Assembly: GCA_937138495.1 (NCBI GenBank)
Contig: CAKZPE010000007.1
Span: forward strand, 106,279 to 170,278
Reading direction: 5' to 3'
From: an uncultured Oceanospirillaceae bacterium
GTDB taxonomy: Bacteria; Pseudomonadota; Gammaproteobacteria; Pseudomonadales; Balneatricaceae
DNA length: 64,000 nucleotides
Of the stretch, positions 50,341-57,687 are shown one piece after another. The notes below the pieces were generated by a model. The model had not been told where the DNA came from. It did no database searches and saw nothing but the letters and a program-made list of their open reading frames with translations. A program made the translations under genes and the position numbers. Position 1 is the stretch's first letter, and the number at the start of each line of letters is the position of its first letter.

Positions 50341-51522
50341 TTAGTCCCGTTCGACAGCCAGAGCAGTCCCCATACCGCCACCGATGCACAGGGTAGCCAG
50401 CGCTTTCTTTGCGTCACGGCGCTGCATTTCATGCAACAGACTGACAAAGATCCGGCAACCGGATGCACCAATCGGGTGCCCCAATGCAATGGCTCCGCCA
50501 TTTACGTTAACGATATCAGTATTCCATCCCAGATCTTTATTGACCGACATTGCCTGGGCAGCAAAGGCCTCGTTGGCTTCAACCAGTTCCAGATCATTAA
50601 TGCTCCAGCCCGCTTTATCCAGAGCCTTCTGAGTTGCACAGATAGGGCCGGTGCCCATGATTGACGGGTCAACGCCTGCGCTTGCGTAAGCTTTGATGCG
50701 TGCCAGTACTGGCAGGCCCAGCTCAATTGCTTTTTCAGCGGAGCACAGCATGACAGCGGCTGCACCATCATTAATGGTGGATGAGTTACCGGCGGTCACT
50801 GAACCGTCTTTTTTGAATGCCGGGCGAAGCTTGCCCAGTGCTTCGGCGGTTACACCTGCACGTGGCTGTTCATCGGTATCGAAAACGATATCGTCACCCC
50901 GGCGCTGAGGGATAACCACCGGGACGATTTCGTCTGTAAATTTGCCGGAAGCCAAAGCCGCTTCAGCTTTGTTTTGCGAAAGTGCTGCAAAAGCATCCTG
51001 TTCTTCACGGGTGAAGCCATATTTTTCTACTATGTTTTCAGTGGTAATACCCATGTGGTAGTCATTGAAGGCATCCCACAGACCATCTTTGATCATTGTG
51101 TCGACCATTTTCCAGTCACCCATACGGGCACCGTTACGGGAATTCGGCAGCACGTGAGCAGATGAACTCATGTTTTCCTGACCGCCAGCAATGATAATAT
51201 CAGCATCGCCACAGCGAATGGCCTGGGTAGCCAATTGAATTGCCTTGAGGCCTGAACCGCATACCTTGTTAATGGTCATTGCGGAAACTTCTACAGGCAG
51301 TCCGGCGTTAACACTGGCCTGACGGGCAGGGTTTTGTCCGCAGCCAGCAGCCAGTACCTGGCCCATGATAACTTCTTCTATCTGACTGCCATCAACACCT
51401 GATTTTTCCAGCAGGCTTTTTATAACAGTTGCACCGAGGTCGCTGGCTGCAACCGGGGCAAGGGTTCCGTTAAAACTTCCAATTGCCGTTCGGCTTGCAG
51501 CTACAACTACTACATCACGCAT
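50341..51522 (-). CDS. Acetyl-CoA C-acetyltransferase (thiolase)
   Basis: 393-residue biosynthetic-type thiolase (PhaA/AtoB group) joining two acetyl-CoA to acetoacetyl-CoA or the reverse. Nucleophile C88 in [10 protein letters not shown], the histidine in [15 protein letters not shown] and the second cysteine in LCIGGGMG are present. ATG 51522 follows GAGGGAA. It stands alone, so its pathway (PHB, ketone body use, or supply of a mevalonate route) cannot be decided here. Confidence 0.94.
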   Translation of the reverse strand: MRDVVVVAASRTAIGSFNGTLAPVAASDLGATVIKSLLEKSGVDGSQIEEVIMGQVLAAGCGQNPARQASVNAGLPVEVSAMTINKVCGSGLKAIQLATQAIRCGDADIIIAGGQENMSSSAHVLPNSRNGARMGDWKMVDTMIKDGLWDAFNDYHMGITTENIVEKYGFTREEQDAFAALSQNKAEAALASGKFTDEIVPVVIPQRRGDDIVFDTDEQPRAGVTAEALGKLRPAFKKDGSVTAGNSSTINDGAAAVMLCSAEKAIELGLPVLARIKAYASAGVDPSIMGTGPICATQKALDKAGWSINDLELVEANEAFAAQAMSVNKDLGWNTDIVNVNGGAIALGHPIGASGCRIFVSLLHEMQRRDAKKALATLCIGGGMGTALAVERD

Positions 51523-51823
51523 AATATTCCCTCTTGCTGATCAAAAATTGATGACAGAATAAGTGAATCTGATGACTGTTTTATTGCACAAAGCACAGAA
51601 AACAGTGTCATTTCAGAGGTTATCCGGTCGTCAGTATTTTATTTTGTGCACTGCAGTAAAACATAGTCGGTTTTTATCTGCAACGCAGTAATACGAAGGG
51701 TTTAAGGCTTTTTAGGTTTATCAATACGTTAGTGAGTATAGGGCCAGTTAAAGGCGGGCGGGTGAGGAAGTGGAAGGCTGGTAGGGAAAATGTGGCGGGA
51801 GAGGCTCCCGCCAGTACAAGACT
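51523..51823. other. 301-bp intergenic region without a gene
   Basis: Between the thiolase start and the panC stop. No credible coding frame. It holds the panC hairpin near its right end and presumably the thiolase promoter; no clear promoter pair was found. Confidence 0.6.
51793..51813 (-). terminator. Terminator hairpin of panB-panC
   Basis: TGGCGGGAG / CTCCCGCCA with a 3-base loop; on the minus strand it is followed by CATTTTCCC, so the T-run is short. Confidence 0.6.
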
Positions 51824-52672
51824 TTACAGATCAATAACCATATTATCGATCAACCGGGCTTTACCCAGATAAGCTGCAGCCACAAGGACCAGCTCTTTAT
51901 CTGCCGGGCCTGCCGGTTGTAAATCATGGCGGCGGCAAATGTTAAAATAGTCACGTTTGAAGCCGGCTTCTTCTAATTGCTGTTGTGCGGTTTCTTCCAA
52001 CTGACTGTAATTATTATTACCGGACTGGACCAGAGATACTGTTTCGCGAATGGTACGGTTTAACGTTGGGGCAATTTCCATTTCCTCTTTGCTCAGGTAG
52101 CCGTTGCGCGAACTGAGAGCAAGCCCATTTTCAGCACGTGCAATGGGGGCGCCCTGAATCTCAACTGGCAAGAACAGGTCTTCGGTCATACGGCGAATAA
52201 CCATCAGTTGCTGGAAGTCTTTTTCGCCGAAGATGGCGACGTCTGGCCGAACAATACCGAACAGTTTACAAACGACGGTTGCGACCCCGCGGAAATGAAT
52301 AGGCCGTGAAATGCCGCAGTGTAGCTGTGAAATGCCCGGTACTTCTACCAGTGTTTGAATGACCTGTCCGTTGGGGTACATGTCTTCCATTTTAGGGGCG
52401 AACAGATAGTCGCAGTTGGCGGCGCTCAGTTTTTCCTGGTCGCTTTGCAGTGTGCGGGGGTACGCATCAAGGTCTTCATTTTCGCCAAACTGTAGCGGGT
52501 TCACGAAAATGCTGGCAACAGTGATATCCGCATTGCGGTTTGCCTGATGAATTAACTGAATATGACCTTCGTGAAGGTTGCCCATGGTTGGTACGAAAGC
52601 AATGCGCTTATTTGCGGCACGTTTATTACCTAAAACTGCCTGCAGCTCAGCAATGCTGTGAATTGTTTGCAT
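51824..52672 (-). CDS. panC: Pantothenate synthetase
   Basis: 282-residue ligase joining pantoate and beta-alanine with ATP. HIGH-type motif in VPTMGNLHEGHIQLI, then SIFVNPLQFGENEDLDAYPRT, FGEKDFQQLMVIRRM and the KMSK-like LSSRNGYLS. Lies 54 bp downstream of panB in the conserved pcnB-folK-panB-panC order. Confidence 0.97.
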   Translation of the reverse strand: MQTIHSIAELQAVLGNKRAANKRIAFVPTMGNLHEGHIQLIHQANRNADITVASIFVNPLQFGENEDLDAYPRTLQSDQEKLSAANCDYLFAPKMEDMYPNGQVIQTLVEVPGISQLHCGISRPIHFRGVATVVCKLFGIVRPDVAIFGEKDFQQLMVIRRMTEDLFLPVEIQGAPIARAENGLALSSRNGYLSKEEMEIAPTLNRTIRETVSLVQSGNNNYSQLEETAQQQLEEAGFKRDYFNICRRHDLQPAGPADKELVLVAAAYLGKARLIDNMVIDL

Positions 52673-52726
52673 AATCTGGAATCCGAATCGGGAGCCGGAC
52701 AGTGTCCGGCTCTGGCATCAGTGCCG

Positions 52727-53521
52727 TTATTCGAAGCCGTGTTCCGGCCCGGGGAAGCTACCTTGTTTAACTGCATCGGCATAGGCTTTGAATGCCCCTG
52801 AAATGCAATCGGCTTCCTGCATGAAGTTTTTAACGAAGCGGGCTTTCTTACCCGGTGTGATGCCCAGCATGTCGTGCATTACCAATACCTGGCCGTCAGT
52901 ATCAGCGCCTGCGCCGATTCCGATTACAGGGATGCTGACGGCCTGAGTAACGGCCCGTGCAAGGTCGCTTGGAACACACTCCAGCAGTAACAGGCTGGCA
53001 CCGGCCTGTTCAAGGCGTCGGGCGTCACTGAGAATTTGCTGCGCGGCATCATCATTGCGGCCCTGGACTTTGTAGCCGCCCAGTACATTGACTGTCTGAG
53101 GGGTTAAGCCGAGGTGAGCGCATACGGGAACGCCGCGCTGTACCAGTAATTCGATGGTTTCATCCAGCCAGGCAGCACCTTCAAGCTTAATGATATGGGC
53201 GCCTGCCTGCATCAGTGCGGCTGCGCTTTCCATTGCCTGTGTAGGGGTGCCGTAGCTCATGAATGGCATATCGGCCATGATCATTGCATCCTGGCTGCCG
53301 GCACGAACAGCGGCAGTGTGATATGCCACTTGTTCAACGCTGACTGGCAGTGTGCTGTCGTTGCCCTGGAGGACCATTCCTAAGGAATCACCTACCAGTA
53401 ACACTTCAACACCCGCATCGCTGATCTGCTTGGCGAAGCAGGCATCGTAAGCTGTCAGAACAGCGAACTTTTCTCCGGCCTGCTTTCGGGTTAATAGTGT
53501 GTGTAGGGTAACCTTGCTCAT
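52727..53521 (-). CDS. panB: 3-methyl-2-oxobutanoate hydroxymethyltransferase
   Basis: 264-residue first enzyme of pantoate synthesis. Contains [33 protein letters not shown] with the metal-binding aspartate, [21 protein letters not shown] and [24 protein letters not shown]. Upstream of panC, downstream of folK by 121 bp. Confidence 0.97.
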   Translation of the reverse strand: MSKVTLHTLLTRKQAGEKFAVLTAYDACFAKQISDAGVEVLLVGDSLGMVLQGNDSTLPVSVEQVAYHTAAVRAGSQDAMIMADMPFMSYGTPTQAMESAAALMQAGAHIIKLEGAAWLDETIELLVQRGVPVCAHLGLTPQTVNVLGGYKVQGRNDDAAQQILSDARRLEQAGASLLLLECVPSDLARAVTQAVSIPVIGIGAGADTDGQVLVMHDMLGITPGKKARFVKNFMQEADCISGAFKAYADAVKQGSFPGPEHGFE

Positions 53522-53642
53522 AAGTCTGACCTGATTTATATGGCTCTCAGGCGGGGATTATACCTATGCCCCGGGCGATTAACTATTCCTTATGTTGCAA
53601 CTGCGGAATAAAACCCTAGCAAATAAGTATAAGCCGCAAAGC

Positions 53643-54143
53643 TTACTGGCTGATGGGTTCAAGCGTTCCGACCGGGCAGTTTTTAAGCAGTTCGCTGAGT
53701 TGTGTGTTATCCGGAAGGATTAAATCAGAGGCAAGTTCTGCAAGTGGATACAGAACAAAGCTTCGTTCCTTCATGAAAGCATGGGGAACGGTCAGGCGTT
53801 CATTCTCGATTATCTGATCGCCGTACACGAGTAAATCCAGATCCAGGGTACGTGGCCCCCAGTGCTGGATTCTGACTCGCTGGTGCGCTTGTTCTATAGC
53901 CTGCAGAGCATCTAAAAGCGCCAGAGGTGCCAGTGTTGTTTCAAAGCATGCAACAGCATTGATGTAATCAGGCTGGCCGGCAGGGCCGACCGGGTCGCTG
54001 CGATACAGGCGGGAGTGAGCATGTGCCCGGCACTGTGGAAGGGCGGTCAGCTCTTCAAGCGCGCTGCTTACCTGCTGACGCGGATCTTCCAGATTGCTTC
54101 CCAGGCCTATATAGCACAGGTGCCAGTTATTCATATCAGTCAT
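53643..54143 (-). CDS. folK: 2-amino-4-hydroxy-6-hydroxymethyldihydropteridine pyrophosphokinase
   Basis: 166-residue folate enzyme transferring pyrophosphate from ATP to the pterin. Signature YIGLGSNLEDPRQQV and RIQHWGPRTLDLDLLVYGD with the two metal aspartates. The open frame reaches 54224 inside pcnB, but that extension lacks family similarity; ATG 54143 overlaps the pcnB end by 8 bp and gives MTDMNNWHLCYIGLGSN. No Shine-Dalgarno is visible, so translation is probably coupled to pcnB. Confidence 0.93.
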   Translation of the reverse strand: MTDMNNWHLCYIGLGSNLEDPRQQVSSALEELTALPQCRAHAHSRLYRSDPVGPAGQPDYINAVACFETTLAPLALLDALQAIEQAHQRVRIQHWGPRTLDLDLLVYGDQIIENERLTVPHAFMKERSFVLYPLAELASDLILPDNTQLSELLKNCPVGTLEPISQ

Positions 54144-55632
54144 TTTGCGGTTGTTGTTGCTTTGGCTTGGAAGGACGACGACGACGGCGACGGCGCTTAG
54201 GTGCGTCTTCATTGCCGGTTTCACGGTTCATTTCCATGCGGTTTCCCGGATTACTGTCCTGGTAGCGTGTCCACCACTCGCCCAGACCGTCAAGTTTTTC
54301 ACCGCTGTTCTCACGTAAGATCAGCAGATCATATGCGGCACGAAAACGTGGGTGTTCCATCAGACGGTCAGCCCGTTTGCCCTGACGGCGTGTAAGCCGT
54401 AACTGCAGTTCCCAGATTTCCCTGATCGGCGTTGAAAAACGGCGGGGAATCGCTGTCTGGCGAACCTGTGCCGCAATAACCTGATTGGCTGCTTCGTGCA
54501 AAGCGGGTAGCGGGTGCATACCATCTTCGTCCTGCAGTTTCTGCATACGCTGGGTCATCGGGTACCAGAGAAAAGCTGCAAAAAGGAACGCAGGCGTTAC
54601 GCTCTTACCCTGTTGCAGGCGCCGGTCTGTATTGCTCAGTGCATTCGTAATCAGCGTTTCAACTGGCATACCTTGTGGATTGTTCAGGGCGGCTTCTGTC
54701 TGGCTGAAAAGCTGTCCGAACAGGTCGTAGTGACGTGTCTGTTTTAAAGATGCTACGCCGTGTCCGGACTGAAATATCTTCAGGGCCTCATCAAACATCC
54801 GGGCCGGTGCAATGTCTTTTAACAGAGGTGCCAGGCGTTTAATTGGGTCTGCAGTGGCCGGTTCTATGTTGAAATCGAGTTTGGCGGCAAAGCGAGCCGC
54901 TCTGAGCATGCGTACAGGATCTTCCCGGTACCGGGCGTCAGGTTCACCGATCATGCGCAGAACTTTGTTTTGCAGGTCTGTATAACCACCGGCAAAGTCG
55001 TGGATACTATGGTCACGGGGACAGTAATACAGAGCATTAACTGTGAAGTCCCGGCGCAGAGCATCGTCTTCGATTGTACCGTATACGTTGTCCCGGACGA
55101 TCATACCGCTGTCGTTCTGGCGGCCGTGTTCTCCGTCGTTATTTTCCTGCTTGCTGTCATGGCTGGCACGGAATGTCGCTACCTCGATCAGATCCCGTCC
55201 GAAGCGGACGTGCAGAAGTTTGAAGCGACGACCGATTAAGCGGGAGCGGCGAAACAGTTCGTGGGCTTTTTCAGGATGCGCGTTGGTCGCGACATCAAAA
55301 TCTTTAGGCCGTTTATTCAGCAGAAGATCACGAATACAGCCACCCACCAGGTAACCTTCGTAGCCTTCATCCTGAAGATGATAGACGACCTTCATCGCTG
55401 CATCGTTCAGATGGCGACGGGGGATATTATGTTCATCCTGATGAATGATTATTTGCTCTTGGTCGGATGAGTGAGCAGGTGTGTATTGGTTATTCACAGG
55501 GTCAGTCGTTGAGGCAGATTGTGAGGCCGCAGCTGGCTGATCATTGTGCTGACGTTTACCGGCAGCATTGCGCAAAAAAAAGAAAATTGCTGCGATGCTG
55601 ATGACAAGTAGAACGAGTACGCTTATTTCCAT
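54136..55632 (-). CDS. pcnB: Poly(A) polymerase I, with N-terminal membrane segment
   Basis: 498-residue nucleotidyltransferase that adds 3' A-tails to RNAs and marks them for decay. The core begins near residue 70 (EHNIPRRHLNDAAMKVVYHL) with GYLVGGCIRDLLLNKRPKDFDVATNAHPE (catalytic aspartates) and RRDFTVNALYY. The C-terminus is arginine-rich (RRRRRRPSKPK). Unlike E. coli PcnB, the protein starts with a strongly hydrophobic stretch (MEISVLVLLVISIAAIFFFL) and then a polar linker of about 45 residues, which predicts a membrane anchor. ATG 55632 lacks a clear Shine-Dalgarno; GTG 55497 would remove the segment. Confidence 0.93.
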   Translation of the reverse strand: MEISVLVLLVISIAAIFFFLRNAAGKRQHNDQPAAASQSASTTDPVNNQYTPAHSSDQEQIIIHQDEHNIPRRHLNDAAMKVVYHLQDEGYEGYLVGGCIRDLLLNKRPKDFDVATNAHPEKAHELFRRSRLIGRRFKLLHVRFGRDLIEVATFRASHDSKQENNDGEHGRQNDSGMIVRDNVYGTIEDDALRRDFTVNALYYCPRDHSIHDFAGGYTDLQNKVLRMIGEPDARYREDPVRMLRAARFAAKLDFNIEPATADPIKRLAPLLKDIAPARMFDEALKIFQSGHGVASLKQTRHYDLFGQLFSQTEAALNNPQGMPVETLITNALSNTDRRLQQGKSVTPAFLFAAFLWYPMTQRMQKLQDEDGMHPLPALHEAANQVIAAQVRQTAIPRRFSTPIREIWELQLRLTRRQGKRADRLMEHPRFRAAYDLLILRENSGEKLDGLGEWWTRYQDSNPGNRMEMNRETGNEDAPKRRRRRRRPSKPKQQQPQND

Positions 55633-55829
55633 GCTGTAGTGTTACTTATGCAGGCCTGATTAAAACGCGCATCTTATCATGAAATTATCATGAAGCGTGC
55701 TTCTGAAAGAGAGTGAAACAGGATATTTAACCATTCAGCCTGATAAGCGTGTGCTGTACGGGGTAATTGTGGCAATGGTTCAGGTATATGGAATAACTCA
55801 GGGATAAGGAGATGGGTAAAGCTGACCGC

Positions 55830-56029
55830 TTAGTTAGACAACAACGCTAGTGTTAGCTTGTTGTTTTTATTTCTAAGCACTGATTTCGGGACCGTTGTAA
55901 AAGGCGTCAATTTCAGCGATCAGCTTTAAGCCTCATTATTATTTTTATTCGAGGCGGTTACTTAGTCACACACAATCTGGGTTTTATTTTTATTGTGATT
56001 CTGCGAGTTAAGTATTCTTTTTCTTGTTG
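55830..56029 (-). ncRNA. crcZ: CrcZ-like small RNA (3' end uncertain)
   Basis: No coding frame is convincing between cbrB and pcnB, and this is where Pseudomonas has crcZ. From the predicted sigma-54 start near 56029 the minus-strand transcript carries A-rich Hfq/Crc-type motifs AANAANAA: AACAAGAA (56028-56021), AATAAAAATAAAA (about 55995-55982), AATAAAAATAATAA (55949-55936) and AAATAAAAACAACAA (about 55872-55858). Three of them fall in loops closed by short stems: AATC/GATT, GCCTC/GAGGC (55951-55955 with 55930-55934) and GCTT/AAGC. Such motifs titrate the Hfq-Crc repressor in Pseudomonas. No clear minus-strand terminator was found, so the RNA may run closer to pcnB. Confidence 0.75.
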
Positions 56030-56039
56030 ATCTGTTTAT

Positions 56040-56055
56040 TGCAGATGGCGTGCCA
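56040..56055 (-). promoter_or_regulatory. Sigma-54 promoter of crcZ-like RNA
   Basis: On the minus strand TGGCACGCCATCTGCA matches TGGCAC-N5-TTGCA except for one base, with exactly 10 bases between the invariant GG and GC. Predicted start about 56029. The adjacent cbrB encodes a sigma-54 activator. Confidence 0.82.
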
Positions 56056-56108
56056 CTTTTTTTAAGTTGTTGTTTTTTATGGTTATTGTGTTTTTCAAAC
56101 GCTTGTTT

Positions 56109-56236
56109 GTTACCATTTTGTAACATTGTTACTTGAAAAAGTGTTACCTCTCTACACACTCTGTAACCGTCCTGCGGGGCGAAAGGTAACACTTTTGTAA
56201 CCGTGCCAGGTAACAGGTTTGTTACCCGGCTGTTAC
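56109..56236. promoter_or_regulatory. Cluster of ten GTTAC/GTAAC sites, probable CbrB upstream activating sequence
   Basis: Pentamers start at 56109, 56120, 56128, 56143, 56163, 56186, 56197, 56210, 56221 and 56232; many are 11 or about 22 bases apart, on one face of the helix. They form dyads such as GGTAACAGGTTTGTTACC (56209-56226) and TGTTAC-N15-GTAAC (56142-56167). The TGTTAC-N-GTAACA pattern is the one reported for CbrB in Pseudomonas putida. The cluster lies about 80-207 bases upstream of the predicted crcZ start, a normal distance for an enhancer. Confidence 0.72.
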
Positions 56237-57645
56237 GCTTTTTTGGGTTTACGGGGAATGCCCAGTTTCTGCCGGCGCTCCCACAAACATTTTCGGCTGA
56301 TGCCCAGCTTTTTTGCCAGCGCTGTTTCGCTCATACCGTCCTGGTTGTCGAGTACAAAGCGATGAAAGTAATCATCCAGAGATAGGTTTTGCTGATCCTG
56401 GCGGCCACTGTCATTCGCGGCTGAGTTTTTTGCTGCCGGTACACTGTTCTTGTGTGTAGCGACAAAGTTGGTTTCCAGAGAGGCCAGCGAGTCCACTTCC
56501 AGATCCAGACCGAGCAGATCGGTTTCTATGTAGTCGCCTTCCGCCAGAATGACGGCCCGTTCAACAGCATTCTGTAGTTCACGTACGTTACCGGGCCAGC
56601 GATACTGCAGCATGGTTTGGCTGGCGTGGTGAGAAAACTGCAGATCAGGCTTACCGTTTTTGCTGCCACTGTTTCGCAAGAATTGATGGGCAATATCGAG
56701 AATGTCCTGGCCCCGTTCACGCAGGGGCGGCATTTGCAGTTCCATGACGTAGAGACGGTAATACAGGTCTTCACGGAACTGGCCCTGCTTGGCCATTGCT
56801 TTCAGGTTTCTGTGAGTTGCTGCGACAAGTCGTACATCAACCTGTTTGGCGTTAACGGAACCAACTCTGCGTATTTCACCTTCTTGTAAGAAGCGTAATA
56901 AGCGTGCCTGCGCTTCAAGGGGGAGCTCGCCGATTTCATCCAGGAAAAGAGTGCCACCGTCAGCGGCTTCTATTAAGCCGTTACGGCTGGTATCTGCACC
57001 GGTGAAGGCCCCTTTTTCATGGCCAAAAAGCTCAGATTCGATCAGCGTGTCGGGAATAGACGCACAGTTTACCGAGACCATCGGTGCGTTTGCCCGGGGG
57101 CTTTGCTGGTGAATTTCCCGTGCAGTCAGCTCTTTGCCTGTACCGGACTCGCCCTGAATAAGAACTGTTGCATGGGTTTTGGCAACTTTACTTAAACGTT
57201 TGAAAAGCTCCAGCATGGGTGTGCTGTTACCCGTGATGGAATTTTGTGAAGGCACCGGTTCAGCGCCAGAGTGTGCATCACTCGTCGAAGCCTTGGCTGT
57301 GCGTTGCAGAATATTGGCGACGGATGCCAGCATTTCTTCGTGATCAAAGGGCTTGGCGATGTAGTCGACCGCGCCCAGTTTCATTGCATCAACCGCTGAG
57401 CGTAAGCTGGCATAGCTGGTCATTATTAACACCGGAACGCTTCCGGCAAGGGTGATCAGGTCGGTGCCTGGTGCGCCGGGTAAGCGCAGATCACTGATGA
57501 TCAGGTCAAATGATTCGAGGTTGTTGTCGCGGGTTGCCTGGTCAACAGATGCTGCATCGGCAACATCGTAGTCATTTTTTTCGAGCAGTCGTCGCAATGC
57601 AGAGCGGATAATGCTCTCATCTTCAACTATCAGAATGCGGCTCAT
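56233..57645 (-). CDS. cbrB: Sigma-54-dependent response regulator CbrB
   Basis: 470-residue NtrC-type activator. REC domain (about 1-120) with phospho-acceptor in DLIISDLRLPG, AAA+ domain (about 140-375) with Walker A GESGTGKEL, the sigma-54 contact motif GAFTGA and Walker B GGTLFLDEIGEL, and a Fis-type HTH at the C-terminus (MSETALAKKLGISRKCLWERRQKLGI). In Pseudomonas CbrB drives crcZ transcription and use of poor carbon sources. It lies 42 bp after cbrA and directly upstream of the CrcZ-like gene and pcnB, the Pseudomonas arrangement. Confidence 0.95.
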   Translation of the reverse strand: MSRILIVEDESIIRSALRRLLEKNDYDVADAASVDQATRDNNLESFDLIISDLRLPGAPGTDLITLAGSVPVLIMTSYASLRSAVDAMKLGAVDYIAKPFDHEEMLASVANILQRTAKASTSDAHSGAEPVPSQNSITGNSTPMLELFKRLSKVAKTHATVLIQGESGTGKELTAREIHQQSPRANAPMVSVNCASIPDTLIESELFGHEKGAFTGADTSRNGLIEAADGGTLFLDEIGELPLEAQARLLRFLQEGEIRRVGSVNAKQVDVRLVAATHRNLKAMAKQGQFREDLYYRLYVMELQMPPLRERGQDILDIAHQFLRNSGSKNGKPDLQFSHHASQTMLQYRWPGNVRELQNAVERAVILAEGDYIETDLLGLDLEVDSLASLETNFVATHKNSVPAAKNSAANDSGRQDQQNLSLDDYFHRFVLDNQDGMSETALAKKLGISRKCLWERRQKLGIPRKPKKA

Positions 57646-57687
57646 CTGGTTTACCTTTTTGCCTGTCTCTTGAGTTCCTGCATGGCG

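Noticed and set aside
55837..55868. + strand terminator-like hairpin (ACAACAA...TTGTTGT plus T-run)
   Set aside because: No + strand gene lies upstream of it; on the minus strand it lacks a T-run, so it is read as part of the small RNA structure and not as a terminator.
55962..56192. 76-codon minus-strand frame in the cbrB-pcnB gap
   Set aside because: It spans the sigma-54 promoter and the GTWAC cluster and owes its K/N-rich composition to the A-rich RNA motifs; no plausible ribosome site.
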